The notes under the pieces: generated by a model
What the model saw: only the letters and a program-made list of their open reading frames with translations
Told to the model about the DNA's origin: nothing
Databases searched by the model: none
Shown: positions 1 through 7,000 of the stretch, in pieces
How positions within the stretch are numbered: the stretch's first letter is position 1
Layout of the letters: each line of letters opens with the position of its first letter
Assembly: GCA_947448095.1 (NCBI GenBank)
Contig: CANFNN010000077.1
Location: 1 to 10,446, forward strand
DNA from: Bacteriovoracaceae bacterium
Lineage (GTDB): Bacteria; Bdellovibrionota; Bacteriovoracia; Bacteriovoracales; Bacteriovoracaceae
DNA: 10,446 bases
Direction of reading: 5' to 3'
Program-made: the position numbers and the translations under genes

Positions 1-933
1 ATTATTAAACCCTACACGCTTCAAAGTATTCAAGAAAATCTTATCTCGGCAGTCTCGGCCAAGATTCAGCCTTCGACCTATATGCTCAAAATCCAAGAAG
101 CCAAAGCTCTTATTCAAAGTGTTGAACTTGATAAGGCAGAAGTGATTCTTAAAGAGGCAATGAGTCTGCATTCGAAGCCAGCACTTGCTTTGTTTTATAT
201 GGGACAGATTGAGTATATGCGGACTCTGACTGAGGAAGCTCGTGGAAATTATGAGGAAGGTCTATCCTTCAACACGATTCACTTTAAATGTTTGATCGGT
301 CTCTATGACCTCTTTTTGAAAGAACAAAAATTTGTCGAAGCCTACCAAGTAGTTAAAAAAGTTTCCAAGTATTTCCCGGCCAACCCAGACAGGTTAACTC
401 AAATCGTTCGTCTGGCCGTGCAGACGGAGAATTATAAGGACATGCAGTCCTACTATGAAATCTTTATTACCCTAGATGAGCGAACTCCGCTTCTCATGAA
501 TTACATGGGAGCAGGTCTATTTGTGTCGGGCAAATACCTGATCAACAATAATGAAGTTGAGACCGCGATGAAGTATTTTGACAATATTGCCGTCTCTTGC
601 TCTGAGTTCACTAAATTTACTCGTGCTACAATCACCTTGTTAGTAGAGAAAAATCGGGTTGATGACGCTCAGAAGTTTCTTTCTCGCTTTCCGGCCGGCT
701 CCAAACAAGATGAAGATTACCTGGTCAGCGATTATATGATTGATTCCAAGATGAATCTTGATCCGCACACGTTGGTTAAAAAAGGCATGGAACTCTACAA
801 TCTTAAAATCCGTGAAGTTGAATGCATGAATGTTCTCCTTCATGCGATGGAGAGAAGTGGTATGTCGGAAGAGAAGCTCACTAAATACCGTGCCGAATTC
901 GCTAACCTTTCCAATGAAAAGAGTGCAGCTTAG
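1..933 (+). CDS. Response regulator: CheY-like receiver fused to TPR repeats (5' end outside window)
   Basis: The frame is open from base 1 and ends at the TAA at 931-933, giving 310 visible residues. The first residues read IIKPYT, the end of receiver strand beta-5 with the conserved Lys-Pro (Lys codon at 7-9). They are followed by an alpha-5-like helix to about residue 25. The ATG at 82 is therefore internal, and the phospho-accepting Asp lies upstream of the window. Residues from about 30 to 300 are helical, with TPR-like units (for example LDKAEVILKEAM, EEARGNYEEGL, FVEAYQVVKKV, ETAMKYFDNIA). I see no DNA-binding or enzymatic output domain, so the likely role is a cytoplasmic two-component protein that signals through protein contacts. 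This is inference; its partner kinase is not in the window. Confidence is high for TPR and good for the receiver. Confidence 0.8.
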   Translation: MIKPYTLQSIQENLISAVSAKIQPSTYMLKIQEAKALIQSVELDKAEVILKEAMSLHSKPALALFYMGQIEYMRTLTEEARGNYEEGLSFNTIHFKCLIGLYDLFLKEQKFVEAYQVVKKVSKYFPANPDRLTQIVRLAVQTENYKDMQSYYEIFITLDERTPLLMNYMGAGLFVSGKYLINNNEVETAMKYFDNIAVSCSEFTKFTRATITLLVEKNRVDDAQKFLSRFPAGSKQDEDYLVSDYMIDSKMNLDPHTLVKKGMELYNLKIREVECMNVLLHAMERSGMSEEKLTKYRAEFANLSNEKSAA

Positions 934-1035
934 TTGACCTTTCTTGTCTGATTAATTCATACATCTTCTTACCTGGTGCATTCTTCTTTTTACTAACTCC
1001 ACTATATTTGTTGTCCTTTTAAGGAATCGACTTAT

Positions 1036-1041
1036 AAGGAG
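1036..1041 (+). promoter_or_regulatory. Shine-Dalgarno AAGGAG that decides the carboxypeptidase start
   Basis: AAGGAG lies 1 nt before the ATG at 1043 but 7 nt before the in-frame ATG at 1049. Normal spacing favours 1049, so the protein probably starts MLNWKG rather than MSMLNWKG. Confidence 0.65.
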
Positions 1042-1048
1042 TATGAGT

Positions 1049-2395
1049 ATGTTGAATTGGAAAGGAAGCCTTGTTGCTTTAGCTTTAGTCTCGGGAAGTG
1101 TCTGGTCACAAAATTCTTTTATAGTGAGATTTGACTTGAATGAAGGAATGAAAACATTTCTTCGTGCCAATGAATTTGATGTCACTGGTGTAAACTATAA
1201 AACAAATGAAATTGAGGCCTTGTTAACTGAAGCTGAGTTTGCTCAAATCAGTGCACAAAAATCAGCCGTCATTAAGTTTTCATTTCCACAAAATCTTGCG
1301 GCCTCGCCGGATGATTCGTATAAAAACCCTGATGAAATCGTTGATTTCGTAAACGACATTCATGCCAAATATCCTGAAATCACAACTGTCAAAGTTATTG
1401 GGAAAACTCTCGAGGGCAGGGATATTCTTGCTTTAAAAATTTCGGATAATCCCTCAATGGATGAAGCTGAACCTACGATTTTAGTAAATGCCATGCACCA
1501 CGCTCGTGAAGTCATGACGCCAGAAATTACTACCGACATGGTGGAATATTTGACTTCAAATTATGGCCAAAAAGAAGAAGTCACTAAATGGGTTAACGAT
1601 ACAGCTATTTGGGTTATTCCCATGTTTAACCTTGATGGTAATAATAAAATGTGGACTGAAGACTCGATGTGGAGAAAAAACACTAGAGATGGATTTGGTG
1701 TGGATATCAACCGCAATTATCCTACTGGTTGGAATTCTTGCAATGGATCAAGTGCTTCAACATCTGCTCAAGACTACCGCGGAACAGGGCCAGCGTCTGA
1801 GCCAGAGACCCAGGCGATGATGAACTTTGTTGCAAGTATTAAACCAGTCTTTAGTATTTCATATCACTCATACTCTGAAATTGTGATTTACCCGTTTGGT
1901 TGTCGCCCTCACAAAACTCCTACTACTGAAGCGGTGGAAACAATCGGTGGGGAAATTGCTAAGAAGCTTGATTACAAACCTGGTACGGCATGGGAACTTC
2001 TCTACAATGCAGACGGGGGAGATATTGACTGGATGTACACTGAGCACCAAGTGATTCCATTTGTGATCGAAGTGAATAGCACGACTCAAGGATTTCATCC
2101 TGGTTATGATAAATGGCGTAACAAAACAGTCTTGAGAAATCGTCCAGGATGGATGCACTTGTTTTCGCGCTTGTATGGGCCAAGTTTACAGGGTGTCGTG
2201 GACATAAAAGATTATCAATCAATTAAAATCCTTCAGCCGGGATTAGCCAAAGAGCTTCAGACTTATAAAATCAATCCAGATGGAAGTTTTTATATCATCT
2301 TGAAAGCGGGGACTTATGACTTCTCTTTTGAAGGATCGAAGACCAAAAAGCTATCCAACGTTGATGTGAGTAAAAAAGTCGACGTTAAGTTTTAA
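1049..2395 (+). CDS. Secreted M14-family zinc carboxypeptidase (carboxypeptidase A/T type)
   Basis: This is a zinc metallopeptidase that removes C-terminal residues from peptides, probably outside the cytoplasm. Numbering here is from the alternative ATG at 1043. A signal peptide covers residues 1-22, with likely cleavage after VWS. A short pro-region-like segment runs to about 90. The peptidase domain (about 92-378) has all family signatures: zinc ligands His153 and Glu156 (MHHARE) and His275 (SYHSYS), substrate-binding Arg211 (WRKN) and Asn223-Arg224 (DINRNY), Tyr321 (equivalent of Tyr248) and general base Glu343 (FVIEV, equivalent of Glu270). The specificity position 255 is Ile328, which suggests hydrophobic C-terminal substrates, though Asp327 is beside it. 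A small beta-rich C-terminal domain (about 385-450) resembles carboxypeptidase regulatory-like modules. Upstream, 934-1042 shows no clear promoter. The gene is followed by a strong intrinsic terminator. A nutritional or prey-digesting role is only inferred. Confidence 0.92.
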   Translation: MLNWKGSLVALALVSGSVWSQNSFIVRFDLNEGMKTFLRANEFDVTGVNYKTNEIEALLTEAEFAQISAQKSAVIKFSFPQNLAASPDDSYKNPDEIVDFVNDIHAKYPEITTVKVIGKTLEGRDILALKISDNPSMDEAEPTILVNAMHHAREVMTPEITTDMVEYLTSNYGQKEEVTKWVNDTAIWVIPMFNLDGNNKMWTEDSMWRKNTRDGFGVDINRNYPTGWNSCNGSSASTSAQDYRGTGPASEPETQAMMNFVASIKPVFSISYHSYSEIVIYPFGCRPHKTPTTEAVETIGGEIAKKLDYKPGTAWELLYNADGGDIDWMYTEHQVIPFVIEVNSTTQGFHPGYDKWRNKTVLRNRPGWMHLFSRLYGPSLQGVVDIKDYQSIKILQPGLAKELQTYKINPDGSFYIILKAGTYDFSFEGSKTKKLSNVDVSKKVDVKF

Positions 2396-2684
2396 GTTCT
2401 TGAAGGGCCTCTAAGAGGCCCTTTTTTATTTCACCTAAATCTTCATTTTTTACGTCTAAAAGATATTTTTTTGCTGGAAAACACGCAACAGCAATGCCCT
2501 CAGAGCATTTTCCTAAGCAACCACTTCTAAAGACTTTGATCTCTTTGTTGGTTTCTTCTTTGGCCCATTTTTTGAGCTTATCAGTCAGGTCTTTAGCACC
2601 TTTTTCAAAACAAGCTTCCTCGTGTTCTCGGCTGTGATTACAGACAAAAACTTCTATCGTTGACTTAATCTTTTCATCTTTCAT
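2385..2684 (-). CDS. Small thioredoxin-like [2Fe-2S] ferredoxin
   Basis: This is a 99-residue soluble protein. Four cysteines are spaced C15-X9-C25-X30-C56-X3-C60, the pattern of thioredoxin-fold [2Fe-2S] ferredoxins (as in Aquifex Fd and the NuoE-type domain). A further Cys68 is present. The second pair sits in FRSGCLGKCSEG, typical of the cluster-binding loop, so an electron-transfer role is likely but the partner is unknown. A longer reading from 2735 would run into the divergent neighbour. I chose the ATG at 2684 because AAGGA (2694-2690) precedes it by 5 nt and the fold starts soon after. Its last 11 nt overlap the end of the convergent carboxypeptidase gene, and its C-terminal codons (KKGLLEALQE) carry that gene's terminator hairpin. 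Confidence 0.83.
   Translation of the reverse strand: MKDEKIKSTIEVFVCNHSREHEEACFEKGAKDLTDKLKKWAKEETNKEIKVFRSGCLGKCSEGIAVACFPAKKYLLDVKNEDLGEIKKGLLEALQELKT
2403..2427 (+). terminator. Intrinsic terminator of the carboxypeptidase gene, inside the convergent ferredoxin gene
   Basis: A perfect 9-bp stem (AAGGGCCTC, 2403-2411, with GAGGCCCTT, 2415-2423) and a 3-nt TAA loop are followed by six T (2422-2427). It starts 8 nt after the carboxypeptidase stop codon. It lies wholly within the 3' coding part of the minus-strand ferredoxin gene. On the minus strand the hairpin is followed by CAAG rather than a U-tract, so it should act in one direction only. Confidence 0.88.
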
Positions 2685-2689
2685 GAATT

Positions 2690-2694
2690 TCCTT
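2690..2694 (-). promoter_or_regulatory. Shine-Dalgarno AAGGA of the ferredoxin gene
   Basis: Read on the minus strand, AAGGA stands 5 nt before the ATG at 2684. It supports this start over the ATG at 2735, which would lie inside the divergent DCC gene. Confidence 0.65.
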
Positions 2695-2702
2695 AAATTT
2701 TT

Positions 2703-2708
2703 ATTATG
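2703..2708 (-). promoter_or_regulatory. Candidate -10 element (CATAAT) of the ferredoxin gene
   Basis: On the minus strand CATAAT matches the TATAAT consensus at 5 of 6 bases. It predicts a transcription start near 2696 and a leader of about 12 nt that still includes the AAGGA site. I see no good -35 at the expected distance, so this is tentative. Confidence 0.4.
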
Positions 2709-2715
2709 ATACAAT
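2705..2715 (+). promoter_or_regulatory. Overlapping candidate -10 elements (TATGAT/TACAAT) just upstream of the DCC gene
   Basis: TATGAT (2705-2710) and TACAAT (2710-2715) each match TATAAT at 5 of 6 bases. They predict starts near 2717 or 2722, giving a leader of only 0-7 nt before the ATG at 2724. No clear -35 is visible. The ferredoxin -10 lies on the opposite strand, overlapping the first hexamer. Confidence 0.4.
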
Positions 2716-2723
2716 AGGGACAC

Positions 2724-3104
2724 ATGAAATACCAATTACCAATCGTTCTATACGACCCTGAGTGCCCTTTGTGCGTGAGATTCAAACAAGGACTAGAGTA
2801 CATTGATAAGTCTCTGCATTTTGTATCTGCAAGAGAGGAAGCAGTCTACAGCGCTTTTCCAGAACTCTCACAGGCAGCTTGCTTAGAAAAAATTCACATG
2901 ATTACTATTGAGAATCAAATTTTAGTAGGTCCCGAAGTCGTTGATTACTTAGTCGGCCGGATTCCAGGTGTCTCAAAACTCGCCTGGCTCTTAGAGAGTG
3001 ATCAGGGCAAAAAAGTGAAAGATTATTTTTACCAAAAAGTAGAAGAATTACGGGAACTGTCGCAAAAAAAAGACAGTGATTGCAATCAATGTCCCCGTAA
3101 ATAA
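2724..3104 (+). CDS. DCC (DUF393) family thiol-disulfide oxidoreductase-like protein
   Basis: This is a 126-residue soluble protein. The N-terminus IVLYDPECPLCVRF is the family signature: a beta strand followed by Asp-x-x-Cys-Pro-x-Cys, with Cys14 and Cys17 placed as in a thioredoxin-like redox site. Later segments also fit the family (HFVSAREEA near 32-40, then ITIENQILVGPEVVDYLVGRIPGVSKLAWLL over 60-90). A second CxxC, Cys120-Cys123 (CNQC), lies at the extreme C-terminus. The biochemical role of this family is poorly known, so a thiol/disulfide or metal-binding function is inferred from the motifs. No standard ribosome-binding site is evident. The ATG at 2724 is the first in frame and the fold begins at once. 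The stop codon is separated from the convergent metF stop by a single base (3105). Confidence 0.8.
   Translation: MKYQLPIVLYDPECPLCVRFKQGLEYIDKSLHFVSAREEAVYSAFPELSQAACLEKIHMITIENQILVGPEVVDYLVGRIPGVSKLAWLLESDQGKKVKDYFYQKVEELRELSQKKDSDCNQCPRK
3064..3092 (-). terminator. Probable intrinsic terminator of metHF, inside the DCC gene
   Basis: Read on the minus strand, 3092-3073 can fold as a hairpin: an outer 3-bp stem, one T/C mismatch, an inner 4-bp stem and a TGCA loop. One C (3072) and then eight T (3071-3064) follow. It begins 14 nt after the metF stop codon. The stem is AT-rich and weak, but the U-tract is long and the position is right for the end of the metH-metF transcript. Confidence 0.45.
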
Positions 3105-3105
3105 A

Positions 3106-4062
3106 TTAGAATAATTTTGAAGCAATTTGTTGAATAGCGTTTGATTTACCCATTGAATAAAAATGCAAACAAGGAACTTTGTATTTTATCAGTTCTTTTG
3201 CTTGTTGAGTCGCCCATTCAACTCCTACATTCTTCACATCTTCATCTGTGCGGCATTTTTCAATCGCATCAATAAGATCATCCGGCATATCCAGAAAGAA
3301 ATTTCGAGGAAGATTAGTAATCTGAGACTTACTGGTAATAGGTTTAAGGCCTGGAATAATAGGAATGTTAATCCCTTCCGCGCGACATTTTTCAACGTAT
3401 TCAAAATATTTCTTATTGTCAAAAAACATTTGAGTGACTACGTATTCTGCCCCATTTTCTATTTTCTGTTTAAGATATTTAAGATCAGTCTTGAGATTGG
3501 GTGCTTCAAAATGTTTTTCAGGGTATCCGGCCACTCCAATACAAAATTTCGTGGGAGTGGGATTTTGAAGTTCATCAGAAAGATAAACGCCTTTGTTCAT
3601 CTGGTTGATCTGATCAACCAGTTCATCAGCATAGCGGTGACCACCTGGAGTGGCTTCAAAGTTTTTTTGTCCCTTGATCGAATCACCTCTTAGGGCCAAT
3701 ACGTTGTCGATTCCCAAAAAGTTCAAATCAATTAAGGCATATTCCGTTTCTTCTTTGGTAAAGCCACCACAAATAATGTGGGGAACAGTATCAATATCAA
3801 ATTTATGCATGAGAGCAGCACAAATCGAAACAGTTCCAGGACGTTTACGAATTGATTTTTGTTCTAACAGACCACTTGGCATTTTTTTATAAACAAATTC
3901 TTCTCTGTGATAAGTCACATCGATGAACTTAGGTTTGAATTCCATCAAAGGAGAAAGATTATCGAATAGTTTCTGAATGCTCTCGCCCGTACTTGGCGGA
4001 AGAATTTCTAAAGAAAAAAGAGTACCTTTCGAATTTTTAATATGTTCGGTGACCTTGGCCAT
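3106..4062 (-). CDS. metF: 5,10-Methylenetetrahydrofolate reductase
   Basis: This is an FAD-dependent cytoplasmic enzyme that reduces 5,10-methylene-THF to 5-methyl-THF, the methyl donor for MetH. The 318 residues cover a single TIM-barrel catalytic domain of the usual bacterial size, without the C-terminal regulatory domain of eukaryotic enzymes. Visible signatures are FSLEILPPS with Glu19 (the catalytic Glu near the N-terminus), PHIICGG (94-100), LALRGD with Asp127 (folate-binding Asp), VTQMFFD with Gln211, PGLKPI (237-242) and LHFYSMGKS (299-307). The gene starts 2 nt after the metH stop codon and has no clear Shine-Dalgarno of its own, so translational coupling to metH is likely. It converges with the DCC gene across one base. 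A probable terminator lies 14 nt past its stop, within that gene. Confidence 0.96.
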   Translation of the reverse strand: MAKVTEHIKNSKGTLFSLEILPPSTGESIQKLFDNLSPLMEFKPKFIDVTYHREEFVYKKMPSGLLEQKSIRKRPGTVSICAALMHKFDIDTVPHIICGGFTKEETEYALIDLNFLGIDNVLALRGDSIKGQKNFEATPGGHRYADELVDQINQMNKGVYLSDELQNPTPTKFCIGVAGYPEKHFEAPNLKTDLKYLKQKIENGAEYVVTQMFFDNKKYFEYVEKCRAEGINIPIIPGLKPITSKSQITNLPRNFFLDMPDDLIDAIEKCRTDEDVKNVGVEWATQQAKELIKYKVPCLHFYSMGKSNAIQQIASKLF

Positions 4063-4064
4063 AA

Positions 4065-7000
4065 TTACATTAAGTTAGCTGAAAGCCACTTCTCCATTTC
4101 ATTTAACGGTTTATCTTTTCTCTTAGCATAATCTTCTAGCTGATCTCTGCCAATCCTTCCAATATTAAAATATTTTGATTCTGGATGGGCAAAATACCAA
4201 CCACTCACTGACGAAGGAGGAATCATGGCCATCGAATCAGTCAGGGAGACACCGATTGTTTTATTCACATCGAGTAAGTTGAATAGAGTGATTTTTTCAA
4301 GGTGATCCGGACAAGCCGAGTAACCTGGGGCCGGTCTGATTCCCTGATACAATTCTTTAACCAGTTCAGAGTTCGGGATGTCTTCAGTTGGAACATATCC
4401 CCAATATTCTTTTCTCACCTTCTGGTGCAGTCTCTCAGCGAAGGCTTCGGCCAAGCGGTCTGCGAGTGATTTTACAATAATGAGAGAGTAGTCATCCTGG
4501 TCATCTTCATATTTTTTACAAAGCTCATCTAGTCCAATTCCTGAAGTCACACAAAATGCACCCATATAATCAACTTTGCCTAAGTCTTTAGGAGCAATGA
4601 AGTCAGACAGTGATGAATTTGGCGAAGAGGCTTCATCCATTTGTCTTTGAGAGCGAAGCATGTGAAGAGTCGCCTGCACTTTGGAGTCATTAGGCACTTG
4701 CAGCACTTTTTGGTGTTTGCCGTGTTTTTCACAATTCCACTCATGCACTTTATCATCCACAGCATAGATTTCAATATCGTCACCTGTCGAGTTCGCAGGG
4801 AACAGACCAAAGACGGCTTTGGCCTTAAGGGATTTGTTTTTAATAATTTCTTTTAAAAGAGTTTGAGCATCATCAAAAAGTTTCTTGGCCTCTGTTCCAT
4901 AAGTCTCATCCTTGAAAATTGCGGGATACGTTCCACGCAGTCTCCAGGTCATGAAAAAAGGCGTCCAGTCGATATAGGGAACTAGGTCGGCCAGAGGAAA
5001 ATCTTCCAGAACCGTTAGACCTAATTTGATAGGGCGTCTAATTTCGGCGGATTCCCAGTCAATTTTGACTTTATTTTTTCTGGCCCGGTCCAGGGGCAAT
5101 AGCTTTTCAGCTTGCTGAGAAGCTTCATGCTGAATCCGCATTTTGTCGTATTCCGCTTTTTGCTCAAGGTGCAAATTTTCTTTGGTGTTATCGTTCAAAA
5201 ACTTTTCCACTACAGGAACGGCGCGAGAAGCATCTGAAACGTGAATGACTGAGCCCTGATAATGAGGATCAATCTTAACTGCTGTATGAACCCGTGAGGT
5301 CGTCGCTCCACCAATCAGAAGAGGAATTTTAAAATTAAGTCGCTGCATTTCTTTAGCGACATGAACCATTTCATCTAGAGAAGGGGTGATGAGACCTGAG
5401 AGGCCGATCATATCGACATCAAGTTTTTTGGCTTCTTCCAGAATTTTTTCACATGGAACCATCACACCCATATCGATCACTTCATAGTTGTTACACCCAA
5501 GAACAACTCCCACGATATTTTTTCCAATATCATGAACGTCACCCTTAACTGTTGCCATGAGAATTCTTCCATTACGTTTGGCAACTGTTCCGACCTTTTC
5601 GGCTTCGATAAATGGCTGCAGATACGCTACGGCTTTTTTCATGACGCGAGCTGATTTAACGACTTGAGGAAGAAACATCTTTCCTTCACCAAAGAGATCA
5701 CCCACGATGCTCATACCGGCCATGAGAGGGCCTTCGATGACTTCGAGAGGTCTTTTGACTTTCTTTCGGACTTCTTCCGTATCCGCATCAATAAAATCTA
5801 CAATTCCTTTAACTAGCGCGTGAGACAAACGCTGCTCAACCGGAAGGGAGCGCCACTCTTCGTCTTTTTTCTCAACCTTGGCCTGGCCTTTCACACGACT
5901 GGCAAATTCAATCAAACGCTCGGTAGCATCAGGGTGACGATTAAAAATCACATCTTCCACGTGAGTTAAAAGCTCAGCAGGTATATCAGTATAAATTGGG
6001 AGAGCGCCGGCATTTACAATTCCCATATCCAGACCAGCTTTGATCGCGTGGTATAAGAAAGCTGAGTGCATGGCCTCACGAACGACGTTGTTGCCTCGGA
6101 ATGAAAATGAAAGATTGGAAATCCCTCCGCTGATTTTAGCGTAAGGAAGATTTTGTTTGATCCAGGTGGTGGCCTTAATAAAATCGATGGCGTAGTTATT
6201 ATGCTCTTCCATCCCTGTAGCAACAGTCAAAATATTCGGATCAAAGATAATGTCTTCAGCTTTAAATTTTACAGTTTCCGTTAGTATTTTATAGGCGCGG
6301 GCACAGATTTCAATTCTTCTCTCATAGCTATCGGCCTGACCTTTTTCATCAAAGGCCATCACTACCACTGCCGCTCCGTATTTTCGAACCAGCTTTGCCT
6401 GCTGAATAAATCTTTCTTCGCCCTCTTTGAGAGAAATAGAGTTTACGATCGCTTTACCTTGAACTCGCTTAAGTCCTTCCTCGATGACACTCCATTTAGA
6501 TGAATCAATCATGACCGGAACTTTACAAATATCTGGTTCAGAAGCAATAAGGTTCAGAAAATGAACCATGGTTTCTTCGGAATTAATCATCCCGTCATCC
6601 ATGTTCACATCGATGATTTGGGCACCATTTTCCACTTGCTCACGGGCCACTCGTAGAGCTTCTTCGAAGTTTTTTTCTACGATCAGTTTTTTAAAAGCAA
6701 TTGAACCCGTTAAATTCGTTCTTTCACCAATATTGATAAAATTTGAACCAGGAAAAATTTTAAGTGGCTCAAGACCCGAGAGTCTTGGGATCTTTTCGAT
6801 AACTGGTAGTGCCCTCGGAGAAAAGCCTTTGGCGGCTTCAGCGATCGCACGAATATGTTCGTTGGTTGTTCCACAACAGCCACCCACAATATTGACCCAT
6901 TTATTTTTTAAAAATTCAGAAAGTGTTTGAGACATGTGTTGAGGAGTCTCATCATATTGACCAAATTCATTGGGGAGACCTGCATTGGGGTAAACCGAGA

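Noticed and set aside
82..84. ATG at 82 as the start of the TPR protein
   Set aside because: The frame is open upstream to base 1 and encodes a receiver-like Lys-Pro motif, and no Shine-Dalgarno precedes the ATG.
934..962. TTGACC as a -35 of a carboxypeptidase promoter
   Set aside because: At 16-17 nt spacing the -10 would be TTCATA or TCATAC, which are poor matches; TATATT at 1003-1008 has no good -35 either. I leave the promoter unassigned.
3056..3077. Inverted repeat ACTGTC...GACAGT around an A8 run in the DCC gene
   Set aside because: As a hairpin it places the T-run in the loop, not after the stem, so it is not itself a terminator; the alternative fold at 3073-3092 fits better.
3163..3693. 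Long plus-strand open frame opposite metF
   Set aside because: It is antisense to highly conserved metF sequence, has low-complexity Phe/Ile-rich content and no ribosome-binding site; it is a shadow.
6568..6930. Plus-strand open frame opposite metH
   Set aside because: It is the antisense of the pterin-binding region of MetH, with no domain signature of its own.
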